DNA of 39,247 nucleotides, from the NCBI GenBank assembly GCA_910588135.1, contig CAJUOT010000025.1, positions 1 to 39,247 of the forward strand, read 5' to 3'. The notes below the pieces were generated by a model. It made no database searches. It worked only from the letters and a program-made list of their open reading frames with translations, and was not told the origin of the DNA. The DNA is from an uncultured Oscillospiraceae bacterium (lineage in GTDB: Bacteria > Bacillota > Clostridia > Oscillospirales > Oscillospiraceae). Position 1 is the first letter of the stretch. Each line of letters starts with the position of its first letter. The translations under genes and the position numbers were made by a program. Shown piece after piece: positions 1 through 6,466 of the stretch.

Positions 1-67
1 CGCCTTGCTCTCCCCGCCGCCCCGGCGCCAGAACGGCGGGCGTCCTTCCGGGTGGAATTTTCCCCAT
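1..67 (-). CDS. N-terminal fragment of an unknown protein
   Basis: An open frame begins with ATG at 67 and runs off the left edge, giving 22 residues starting MGKIPPGRTP. A near-perfect ribosome site (AAGGAGGT) ends 7 nt before the ATG, so the start is well supported. The visible residues are rich in Gly, Pro and Arg and match nothing I recognise. The gene lies downstream of spoIVA on the same strand but is separated by a terminator and has its own predicted promoter and a palindromic leader, so it is probably a separate transcription unit. Confidence 0.55.
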   Translation of the reverse strand, partial: MGKIPPGRTPAVLAPGRRGEQG

Positions 68-100
68 CTCTCTGACCTCCTTCGCTTTTAACGCGATCTG

Positions 101-138
101 ATTCGTGTACGTACACGAATCAAGGCCCATGGGCCTTG
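101..138 (-). promoter_or_regulatory. Two abutting perfect palindromes upstream of the left-edge gene
   Basis: Positions 101-120 form a perfect 20-bp palindrome with a GTGTAC/GTACAC core, and 121-138 form a perfect 18-bp palindrome centred on CCATGG. They touch without a gap. They lie at and just after the predicted transcription start, between the promoter and the ribosome site. They could be tandem operators for dimeric repressors, or two hairpins at the 5' end of the mRNA. Confidence 0.5.
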
Positions 139-143
139 GCTTT

Positions 144-172
144 ATCTTAGCATCCTCCCGGGCAAAATGCAA
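144..172 (-). promoter_or_regulatory. Predicted sigma-A promoter for the left-edge gene
   Basis: On the minus strand TTGCAT (172-167) and TAAGAT (149-144) are separated by exactly 17 nt. Each matches the vegetative consensus at 4 of 6 positions. Transcription would start near the first base of the 121-138 palindrome. Confidence 0.45.
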
Positions 173-191
173 GGCTTGCGCGGAAAAAATG

Positions 192-226
192 CGAAAAAAT
201 ATGGGTGGGACTGCCGCCCCACCCAT
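192..226 (-). terminator. Terminator after spoIVA
   Basis: A 9-bp stem (201-209 with 218-226, ATGGGTGGG/CCCACCCAT) with an 8-nt loop is followed on the minus strand by a T-rich run. It begins 10 bp past the spoIVA stop. Confidence 0.7.
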
Positions 227-235
227 GCAGCGTTT

Positions 236-1711
236 TTATAAAATAATGCAGATCAGCCCGCCGCTCCCCTCGTTGATGATGCGCTGGAGGGTCTCCCGCA
301 GCTTCTCCCTGGCCTCCTCGGGCATCCGCTTGAGCTTGCCGTTCAGGTCCTCCCCTACCAGCTCGTGGAAGGAGCGGCCGAAGATGTTGGAGTCCCAGAT
401 CTTCCCCGTGTCCCCCTCGAACTGCCGCAGCAGGTAGTCCACCATCTCCTCCGACTGCTTCTCCGTGCCCATGATGGGGGAGACCTCCGTCTTGATATCC
501 GCCCGCATCATATGCACCGACGGCGCGGACGCCTTGAGCCGCACGCCGTACCGCCCCCCCTGCTTGACGATCTCCGGCTCCTCCAGGGTCATCTCCTGGG
601 GGTCGGGCATGACGATGCCGTAGCCCGTGGCCTCCACCTGCCGCAGGGCGTCCTCCACCTTCTCATAGCTGCGCTTCATGGCGGCCATCTGGGTGAGCTG
701 GTCGATGAGGTCGCCGTCGTCCCGAATCTCCAGCCCGCACCGCTCGGACACGGTGGAGTAGAACAGCCCCCGGGGCAGCTCCAGGGTGGCGGTGACCACG
801 CCGCTGCCCATGTCCATCCGGTTGAGGACAGCGGAGCTCACCTCCTCCCGGTCGCCCATGGCCAGCACCGCGCCCTCCGCGTCCCGCAGGCGCATCAGGC
901 CCGCCGTCTCCTCCCGGATCATGGCGTACAGCCCGCTCTTGATGGGGTGGTCGAAGGGCAGCACATCCACCCAGGGGGGCAGGAATAAATCCATCTGCTT
1001 CAAGGGGAACTCGTGGAGCACCGCCCGGATGATCTCGCTCACCGCCCCCTCGTCCAGGGTGAGGCAGTTGGCGGCGAGGCAGGTCACGTCGTACCGCTCG
1101 GCGATGTCCGCCTGGAGGGTCTGGGCCCGCTCGCCGTAGGGCTGGTCGGAGTTGAGCAGCACCATAAAGGGCTTGCCCAGGCTTTTCAGCTCGCTGATGA
1201 CCCGTTCCTCCGCCTCCAGGTAGTCCTCCCGGGGAATGTCGGTGACGGAGCCGTCGGTGGTGACCACGATGCCGATGGTGGAGTGGTCGGTGATGACCTT
1301 CTGGGTGCCGAACTCCGCCGCCTGGGTCATGGGGATTTCATGGTCGAACCAGGGGGTGGTGACCATCCGGGGCTGGTCGCCGTCCATCTGGCCCAGGGCG
1401 CTGGGCACCATGTAGCCCACGCAGTCGATGAGCCGGACGGAGAACACGCCGCCGTCCTCCATGGCCATCTCCACCGCATCCTCGGGGACGAACTTGGGCT
1501 CGGCGGTCATCACCACCCGGCCGGAGCCGCTCTGGGGCAGCTCGTCCCGGGCCCGGTCCCGGATATAATTATTCTCAATCTTGGGCAGCACCAGGGTCTC
1601 CATGAACCGCTTGATAAAGGTGGATTTCCCCGTGCGCACGGGGCCTACCACGCCGATATAGATATCGCCCTGGGTGCGCTGGGCGATGTCCTCATACAGT
1701 TTGTTTTCCAA
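236..1711 (-). CDS. spoIVA: Stage IV sporulation protein A (spore coat basement ATPase)
   Basis: SpoIVA polymerises on the forespore surface using ATP and anchors the coat and, in clostridia, cortex assembly. The product is 491 aa, essentially the size of the Bacillus subtilis protein. A P-loop GPVRTGKST lies at residues 23-31, close to a conserved segment DELPQSGSGR, and the end GGLICIIL is typical of the family. I chose TTG at 1711 because GAGGAGGG ends 7 nt upstream and the family start motif (ENKLYEDIAQRTQGDIY) follows directly; the in-frame ATG at 1744 would add an atypical extension. It lies 39 nt downstream of a sipL-like gene, so the two are probably co-transcribed in the mother cell. 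Confidence 0.95.
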   Translation of the reverse strand: MENKLYEDIAQRTQGDIYIGVVGPVRTGKSTFIKRFMETLVLPKIENNYIRDRARDELPQSGSGRVVMTAEPKFVPEDAVEMAMEDGGVFSVRLIDCVGYMVPSALGQMDGDQPRMVTTPWFDHEIPMTQAAEFGTQKVITDHSTIGIVVTTDGSVTDIPREDYLEAEERVISELKSLGKPFMVLLNSDQPYGERAQTLQADIAERYDVTCLAANCLTLDEGAVSEIIRAVLHEFPLKQMDLFLPPWVDVLPFDHPIKSGLYAMIREETAGLMRLRDAEGAVLAMGDREEVSSAVLNRMDMGSGVVTATLELPRGLFYSTVSERCGLEIRDDGDLIDQLTQMAAMKRSYEKVEDALRQVEATGYGIVMPDPQEMTLEEPEIVKQGGRYGVRLKASAPSVHMMRADIKTEVSPIMGTEKQSEEMVDYLLRQFEGDTGKIWDSNIFGRSFHELVGEDLNGKLKRMPEEAREKLRETLQRIINEGSGGLICIIL

Positions 1712-1750
1712 AGCTGAACCCTCCTCACGCATACTCAATCTCATTTGTAT

Positions 1751-3262
1751 TCAGCTTCGCCGGGCCGGAATGAGCAGCAGCGTCCCCACCGCCGCCTCCT
1801 CGCCGGGCAGGGTGTTGGCGCATCGGATGTCGTCCACGGTGGAACCGCAGGACTTGGCGATATCCCACAGCCCCTCTCCCCGCTCCACCCGGCGGATCAC
1901 CACCGACGGGCGCGGCCCCGAATCTCTGGCCTCGCCGGGCTTTACGCCGGTGACGCAGGCCGGCTGCTCCTCCCGGGTGATGCCCCAGGCGAATTCCGCC
2001 TCAAAGCGCACCTCCAGCCCTCCGGTAACGGGGACGGCGGTGCACTCCCCCACCGGGCGGCAGCGGCAGGCGCACTCGCAGCCCTCCGGCACATCCACCT
2101 GACAGGCCACGGGTATGTCCGCCTCCACCCCGCACAGGGCGTCGTCCTCGCTGAGATACAGGATGGAAACGCTCACCTGGGCATTGTATGCCATTCCCCC
2201 CTCCGCGGCCGTCCCCGTCAGGGAGGACACCGCCGCGGAGCAGTCCAGCACCTGCTTGGCCGGTATGCCCGACTCGCACAGCTTCCGGCCCATCTCCCGG
2301 CGGGCGGACCGCTCCGCCATGGTGCACAGCCGGACCGGGGCGCGCTCCACGTCCAGCGGCCGGCCCACGCAGTAGGCGTCGCTGATGAGGCTCACCGACC
2401 GGCACTCCCACACCGCCGCCTGGGCCAGCAGCTCCAGCGCCACCTCCAGCTCGCCCTCCCGGGCGCGGCAGTCCACGCTTTTCAGCGCCACCGCCACCTC
2501 CGGCTCCGCCTCGTCAGGCGGCTCCCCCACATCCAGAATCTGAGAGTACGGCAGCTCAAACCGGGCCTGACAGACCCCCTCCCCGGAGCGGTACACCACC
2601 GACAGCTGCACGTCCCCTTTCAGCACCAGCTTTTTCCCGATGAATTTGGCGTCCGACGTGCCCAGTTCCGCCCGGTAGAGCAGCAGCTCTTCCAGCTCCG
2701 GCCTGGACGCAGGCGGGCGGAGTACATCGGAGAAGGTGAACCCCTTCTCCACCACGTCGGGAATCACGCAGCACTTCCGGGGCGTGATGAGCTTTTGCAG
2801 CCCCTCCCCCTCGCCGCCCGTGAGGTCGGCGGACAGCTCCCGGCGCTCCCGGTCGTAGGCTGCCGCCCACACCGCAATGCTCACCCGCGCCAGCAGCTTC
2901 CGGGGGTTGACGGTGCGGGCGTCCGCCGACACGGCCTGCACGTCCGCCATCACCGGGCACCCGGCATGGAACCTGGGGTCGTCCCGCTGACACTGGAAGG
3001 GAATGGACACCTCCAGCGCCCGGGGCAGCTCCTCCCCCTCGGGTATGTACAGCACGGTGACCTTCGCCGTCCCGGTCAGCCGGAGCACCCCTTCCCCCAG
3101 CTCCTTATCTTTGAGAAACGCTTTCCCCGCCGCCGACACCACGCGGGCGATGTCCGGGAACGCATCGGGCACAATGCTCTCCAGGGTCTCCTCCTGGGAA
3201 AACATGGTGTGCGCCGCGGGGCGGTAGCCCTCCAGCGTGACCCGCTTCAGCTCCATATCCAT
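1751..3262 (-). CDS. sipL: SipL-like SPOCS/LysM spore morphogenetic protein
   Basis: The 503-aa protein has DUF3794 (SPOCS) repeats through most of its length and a C-terminal LysM domain at about 455-500 (RVERGEGLWDIAKSCGSTVD onward). This is the architecture of Clostridioides difficile SipL, which binds SpoIVA through its LysM domain and is needed for coat localisation around the forespore. Its position immediately upstream of spoIVA supports the same role. The start ATG at 3262 follows a GGAGAGGAAG ribosome site, and a sigma-E-like promoter lies just upstream. Other SPOCS-LysM proteins exist, so the exact name rests on the architecture plus the neighbour. Confidence 0.85.
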   Translation of the reverse strand: MDMELKRVTLEGYRPAAHTMFSQEETLESIVPDAFPDIARVVSAAGKAFLKDKELGEGVLRLTGTAKVTVLYIPEGEELPRALEVSIPFQCQRDDPRFHAGCPVMADVQAVSADARTVNPRKLLARVSIAVWAAAYDRERRELSADLTGGEGEGLQKLITPRKCCVIPDVVEKGFTFSDVLRPPASRPELEELLLYRAELGTSDAKFIGKKLVLKGDVQLSVVYRSGEGVCQARFELPYSQILDVGEPPDEAEPEVAVALKSVDCRAREGELEVALELLAQAAVWECRSVSLISDAYCVGRPLDVERAPVRLCTMAERSARREMGRKLCESGIPAKQVLDCSAAVSSLTGTAAEGGMAYNAQVSVSILYLSEDDALCGVEADIPVACQVDVPEGCECACRCRPVGECTAVPVTGGLEVRFEAEFAWGITREEQPACVTGVKPGEARDSGPRPSVVIRRVERGEGLWDIAKSCGSTVDDIRCANTLPGEEAAVGTLLLIPARRS

Positions 3263-3295
3263 AAGGCTTCCTCTCCTTGCTCGTATTCTGGGGCA

Positions 3296-3324
3296 ATTAT
3301 ATGCGGCGGGCGGGGGCGCTATGC
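3296..3324 (-). promoter_or_regulatory. Predicted sigma-E promoter of sipL-spoIVA
   Basis: On the minus strand GCATAGC (3324-3318) and CATATAAT (3303-3296) are separated by exactly 14 nt. This resembles the mother-cell sigma-E pattern (KMATATT, N14, CATACAHT). The expected start near 3288 leaves a leader of about 25 nt. No vegetative -35 was seen at the right distance. Confidence 0.5.
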
Positions 3325-3341
3325 CTGCCGGGTGAGGAACG

Positions 3342-3372
3342 AAAACCGGCCCCGGGACAGTGTCCCGGGGCC
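3342..3372 (-). terminator. Terminator after the SLH surface protein gene
   Basis: A 12-bp GC-rich stem (3348-3359 with 3361-3372, GGCCCCGGGACA and its complement) is followed on the minus strand by GGTTTTC. It lies about 30 bp past the stop codon. The T run is short. Confidence 0.7.
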
Positions 3373-3403
3373 GTCTTTGCCGTTTGATCGGGTTTTCGCG
3401 GCC

Positions 3404-5503
3404 TTACGCCGCCGCGTTCAGCGCCGCCTCCAGCTTGGCGAAGAACTCGTCGAAGATGACCTGGGCGTCCTCGCCCATAATGACGTCATCCCACGTGCCC
3501 TCCAGCTCGATGAACAGCTCATCCGCATTCAGCTCCACACCTGCGTACACCGCGTAGCGGTTCAGGAACTCCTGGAGCTCGCCCTCAGGGCTGATTTCCA
3601 GGCTCTCCACGCTGCGCAGAACCAGGTCGTCGGGCCGGAAATTGCCCTCCAGGTCGGGCAGGGCGATGCCCATATCCTGGGCCCAGCCGATGGCCACCGC
3701 CCACTCATGATCCTCGGGCACGTCCGGGAAGTCGGACAGCTCCCACTCGGGCTCGCCCGCCTGCTCCCACAGGTAGCCGATGGCGTCCGCCCGGGTGAAG
3801 ATGCCCGCCAGGGGCACCTCGGGCTCGTCGATCTCGGTCAGCACCGCAATCGGTTCGCCCCGCCGGATCAGCGCGCCGCAGCCCAGGCAGTAGGTGTCGC
3901 CGGTGTAGCCCGGGGTGTCATTGGTGGCGGCGTACGCACCGCGGACTTCCGTCCCGCCGTCATGGTTGATAGGATTGAGTCCCAGTTCGCCGGTCTCCTC
4001 ACAGCCCGCCTCGCAGTGGCGCACCTGGCTGCCCACCGTATGGCAGGTGGGGGCGGTTACGGGTTCCCATGCGCCCCAGACGTGGTTCACGTTGACAATG
4101 CCGGAGTCCTCACCATCGCCGCTCCAATCCGCAGGCTTCTGGCCGGGATCCTCTTTGTTTTCCCACTGGAAGGTGGTATCATTGGGATTCATGTTGACAT
4201 GGTCAACATGGATGGTGACCTTAGGCTGGGAGTAGCCATTCGTACGGTTCTCTTCCTTGCCATACCCCTTGCGGCTGACCGCGGAAACCGCGGAGCCATC
4301 CGGAATTACGCCGTCCCCAACTTTGTCCTCCGTGCTGTCCTCACCGGAGCCTTTGATGGTTCCGCCGTAGATGGTGGTTTCCCCGGCGCATACCTGGACG
4401 CCATTGCCCGAAGTACCCGTGATGGTGGGGCCGTCTTTGCTGCCCTCTTTGCCAATGGTCAGAGCGCCGTCCTGGGGGTGGTAGATACCGGTATTGCCGC
4501 CGGTAACCGTACCGCCTTCAACGATGATCTTGGTATTGCTGTAATCAGCCCCTGTCTCAGTCGATCCATTTCCGGTAATACCGTAACGATCACCTATGAC
4601 AGTACCATCTTTGACAATCAGCTCCGAAGCTTTCTCTTTGCCGCTGCCATAGACACCAATACCTGCCTCTGTTCCTTTAATGATGACGTCCTCACCGTCA
4701 ATGGTAGCCTTGCCGCCGTTTCCAATATGGACGCCTTGGGTTTTGCCAATAACTTCACCACGGGTTATCTTAGTTTCATTGCCTGTAGATGCATAGATAC
4801 CGTATGAAGATTCACTCGTGACCTGGCCGTCACTCACATTCACTTTTCCATTTGAACCAAATATTCCTATGTAACCGCTGACATCGCCGCTTGTATTCAC
4901 AGTACCGCCACTGGCATAAATGCCTACACCATAAACGCTCCCACTCTTCTTAACATTCCCGCCCTTTACAACTGCATCCTCGCCGATCGTGGTTGTCCCA
5001 CCTTTGGCATACACACCTTTCCCGGTACCGCTGGTCGCCTCGACAGTTCCACCGTTCAGGTTCAACGCACCACCATTATTATAAATGATCTGCCCGCTGT
5101 TACCTTTGATCGCGCCAGAGCCGCCCTCGGAACTGTCAGTCACCGTCAGGCTGGCGTTGGTTCCGTTTACCAAAACCGCATAACCTTTTGTATTCTCTTT
5201 TGTGTCTACAATATCGTTGCCATTCAGGTTAATGGTGACATTCTTATCACCTGAAATGGTGATATAGTTTCCCTTTTCTGCGTTTGTGACATCTTCGTGC
5301 AGCTTGACATTGACCGCGCCGTTCTCGTCCTTGGATGCTTCAATCTTGTAGCTTGTACCATCCTCCTGGTAGACAGACTTGCCCGTATTGATAGCTTTTT
5401 GCAACTCGGTAAAGCTGGCCGCGAAGGATGGCGCAACCATGCTGGCGCACAGCGCCAGGGACAGGCCCACGGACAGGGCTCTGGGCAAAAATTTCTTTGC
5501 CAT
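3404..5503 (-). CDS. Secreted beta-helix surface protein with SLH-like domain, under tandem c-di-GMP riboswitches
   Basis: The 699-aa protein starts with a signal peptide (basic MAKKFLPR, hydrophobic core, likely cleavage after SFA near residue 28). Residues about 50-440 are short repeats of the kind GG.TT/I.G..., typical of a right-handed parallel beta-helix (pectate-lyase-like fold, no catalytic site recognised). Residues about 474-560 hold a Cys-rich segment with two paired-Cys units, frequent in clostridial surface proteins. Residues about 566-655 resemble an S-layer homology domain (FTRADAIGYLW, FPDV, FRPDD), though only one copy is clear. It is likely exported and wall- or S-layer-associated, with an adhesin-like role by analogy. 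The middle of the gene is visibly AT-richer than its neighbours. GGAGG lies 8 nt before the ATG. The leader carries two c-di-GMP-I aptamers. Confidence 0.85.
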   Translation of the reverse strand: MAKKFLPRALSVGLSLALCASMVAPSFAASFTELQKAINTGKSVYQEDGTSYKIEASKDENGAVNVKLHEDVTNAEKGNYITISGDKNVTINLNGNDIVDTKENTKGYAVLVNGTNASLTVTDSSEGGSGAIKGNSGQIIYNNGGALNLNGGTVEATSGTGKGVYAKGGTTTIGEDAVVKGGNVKKSGSVYGVGIYASGGTVNTSGDVSGYIGIFGSNGKVNVSDGQVTSESSYGIYASTGNETKITRGEVIGKTQGVHIGNGGKATIDGEDVIIKGTEAGIGVYGSGKEKASELIVKDGTVIGDRYGITGNGSTETGADYSNTKIIVEGGTVTGGNTGIYHPQDGALTIGKEGSKDGPTITGTSGNGVQVCAGETTIYGGTIKGSGEDSTEDKVGDGVIPDGSAVSAVSRKGYGKEENRTNGYSQPKVTIHVDHVNMNPNDTTFQWENKEDPGQKPADWSGDGEDSGIVNVNHVWGAWEPVTAPTCHTVGSQVRHCEAGCEETGELGLNPINHDGGTEVRGAYAATNDTPGYTGDTYCLGCGALIRRGEPIAVLTEIDEPEVPLAGIFTRADAIGYLWEQAGEPEWELSDFPDVPEDHEWAVAIGWAQDMGIALPDLEGNFRPDDLVLRSVESLEISPEGELQEFLNRYAVYAGVELNADELFIELEGTWDDVIMGEDAQVIFDEFFAKLEAALNAAA

Positions 5504-5538
5504 AATTTCATCCTCCTATTTTATTCTTGATAAGGATT

Positions 5539-5633
5539 GAAATTCTGGCGGATGGGCTGGCATAGCGTTTCCGCCTTAGCCCCCGTGTCTTTGCGCCCCG
5601 CCCTTTCGGGCGGTTTGCCTTTTTCAGAAAATC
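5539..5633 (-). ncRNA. c-di-GMP-I (GEMM-I) riboswitch, second aptamer, next to the ribosome site
   Basis: Read on the minus strand this matches the GEMM-I core in order: GGCAAACC (5619-5612), a stem CCGCCC/GGGCGG closed by a GAAA tetraloop (5613-5598), GGCGCAAAG (5597-5589), then GGGGGCUAAGGCG and a 3' half AUGCCAGCCC. P1 can form between UUCUG (5629-5625) and CAGAA (5547-5543). The 3' segment CAUCCGCC (5554-5547) is complementary at 7 of 8 positions to the ribosome site GGAGGAUG (5516-5509) of the SLH gene. That suggests ligand-dependent control of translation. The direction of switching is inferred, not shown. Confidence 0.85.
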
Positions 5634-5692
5634 TCCGTTGGTTTTGCGCTCAGGAACGTCATCTATCCCCCCTTTCTGTCTTTAGGGCTTTT

Positions 5693-5741
5693 CTTTTCTT
5701 GTGTACACAAGAAAAGGGTTGCGCCCCGGGGCGCAACCCTT
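5693..5741 (-). terminator. Double hairpin between the two riboswitch aptamers (intrinsic terminator)
   Basis: A perfect 28-bp palindrome (5714-5741, core GCGCCCCGGGGCGC) runs on the minus strand into TTTTCTT, forming a strong intrinsic terminator. It overlaps by 3 bp a second perfect palindrome of 24 bp (5693-5716, core GTGTACAC). The first is the likely expression platform of the upstream aptamer. The terminator 3' arm contains CGCAAC, which could instead pair with GUUGCG at the 3' end of the aptamer (5782-5777), a weak candidate antiterminator. Confidence 0.75.
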
Positions 5742-5771
5742 AGTAAAACCAATTTCAGGATGTTTTTGAAA

Positions 5772-5849
5772 CCACCCGCAACTGGCTGCCACCCCGAAGG
5801 AGAGGCCCTGTAGTTTTGCGCCGCCGACTTCCGCCGGGTTTGCCCTTAT
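5772..5849 (-). ncRNA. c-di-GMP-I (GEMM-I) riboswitch, first aptamer
   Basis: On the minus strand the segment reads AGGGCAAACC (5846-5837), a stem CCGGC/GUCGG with a GGAA (GNRA) loop (loop 5832-5829), the conserved CGCAAA (5820-5815), GGGCCUCUCC, a UUCG-capped stem, and GGCAGCCAGUUGC (5790-5778). This is the order and spacing of the c-di-GMP-I aptamer. The G of AGGGC that contacts one guanine of c-di-GMP in characterised members is kept, favouring c-di-GMP over cGAMP. P1 is not obvious. It begins within a few nucleotides of the predicted transcription start and is followed by a terminator. Confidence 0.8.
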
Positions 5850-5856
5850 TGTGTGT

Positions 5857-5885
5857 AGTATAACAGGCTTTCCCTCGTTTGTCAA
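5857..5885 (-). promoter_or_regulatory. Strong sigma-A promoter of the riboswitch leader
   Basis: On the minus strand a consensus TTGACA (5885-5880) is followed after 17 nt by TATACT (5862-5857). Transcription should start near 5850, directly before the first aptamer. This leaves an untranslated leader of about 347 nt before the SLH protein start at 5503. Confidence 0.8.
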
Positions 5886-5929
5886 GGCTTTCTTTGAAAT
5901 TTATCGAAAGTTTTTTCGATTACTCTCAA

Positions 5930-6466
5930 TCATTTATTCCAGTTCAACACGTCCCGGTTCTTCACAAAGTACTCCACGCCGGAGTACAGGGTGGTGGCGG
6001 CGATGACGATGACGCACACCCAGTCCAGCACCCACATGGGGATGGGCAGGATGGTGAGGTGCATCAGGGACAGGCAGATCATGGTGGAGAAGGTCTTGAC
6101 CTTGCCCGACATACCCGCGGCAATGACCCGGCCGTTGTCCACCGCCACCAGCCGCAGCCCGGACACGGCGAACTCCCGGGCCATGACGATGACCAGCGCC
6201 CAGTCCGGGAAGCGGCCCATGGCGCAGAAGCAGGTCATGGCGGTGAGCACCAGCATCTTGTCCGCCAGGGGGTCCATGAACTTGCCGAAGTCCGTCACCA
6301 GATTGTATTTCCGGGCGATGTAGCCGTCCAAAAAGTCGGTGAGGCTGGCCACCACGAACACCGCCAGGGCGGCGTAGTTGTTGCCGGGGAAGTCCAGGTG
6401 CCACAGCACCAGGTAGACGGGGATGAGGATGACGCGCATCAGGGTGAGTTTGTTGGGTGTGTTCAT
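5930..6466 (-). CDS. pgsA: CDP-diacylglycerol-glycerol-3-phosphate 3-phosphatidyltransferase
   Basis: This integral membrane enzyme makes phosphatidylglycerol phosphate from CDP-diacylglycerol and glycerol 3-phosphate, the committed step to phosphatidylglycerol. The 178-aa protein carries the full CDP-alcohol phosphotransferase motif DG-x2-AR-x8-G-x3-D-x3-D at residues 47-69 and several hydrophobic segments. Length is normal for the family. GGAGGAAAACC precedes the ATG, which overlaps the stop of the upstream 199-aa gene (ATGA), implying translational coupling. It is the last gene of the recA-rimO run; a weak hairpin at 5903-5920 may end the transcript. Confidence 0.95.
   Translation of the reverse strand: MNTPNKLTLMRVILIPVYLVLWHLDFPGNNYAALAVFVVASLTDFLDGYIARKYNLVTDFGKFMDPLADKMLVLTAMTCFCAMGRFPDWALVIVMAREFAVSGLRLVAVDNGRVIAAGMSGKVKTFSTMICLSLMHLTILPIPMWVLDWVCVIVIAATTLYSGVEYFVKNRDVLNWNK

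Noticed and set aside
101..120. LexA (SOS) box
   Set aside because: The palindrome lacks the GAAC/GTTC half-sites of Gram-positive LexA operators.
1745..4807. A 1020-codon open frame on the plus strand
   Set aside because: It lies opposite sipL and the SLH gene, runs through the terminator and promoter between them, and has Pro/Arg/His-rich composition typical of antisense frames in GC-rich DNA.
5598..5622. Plus-strand terminator (CCGCCC-TTTC-GGGCGG then a T run)
   Set aside because: The stem is the GAAA-capped helix of the second c-di-GMP aptamer read on the other strand, and no plus-strand gene precedes it.
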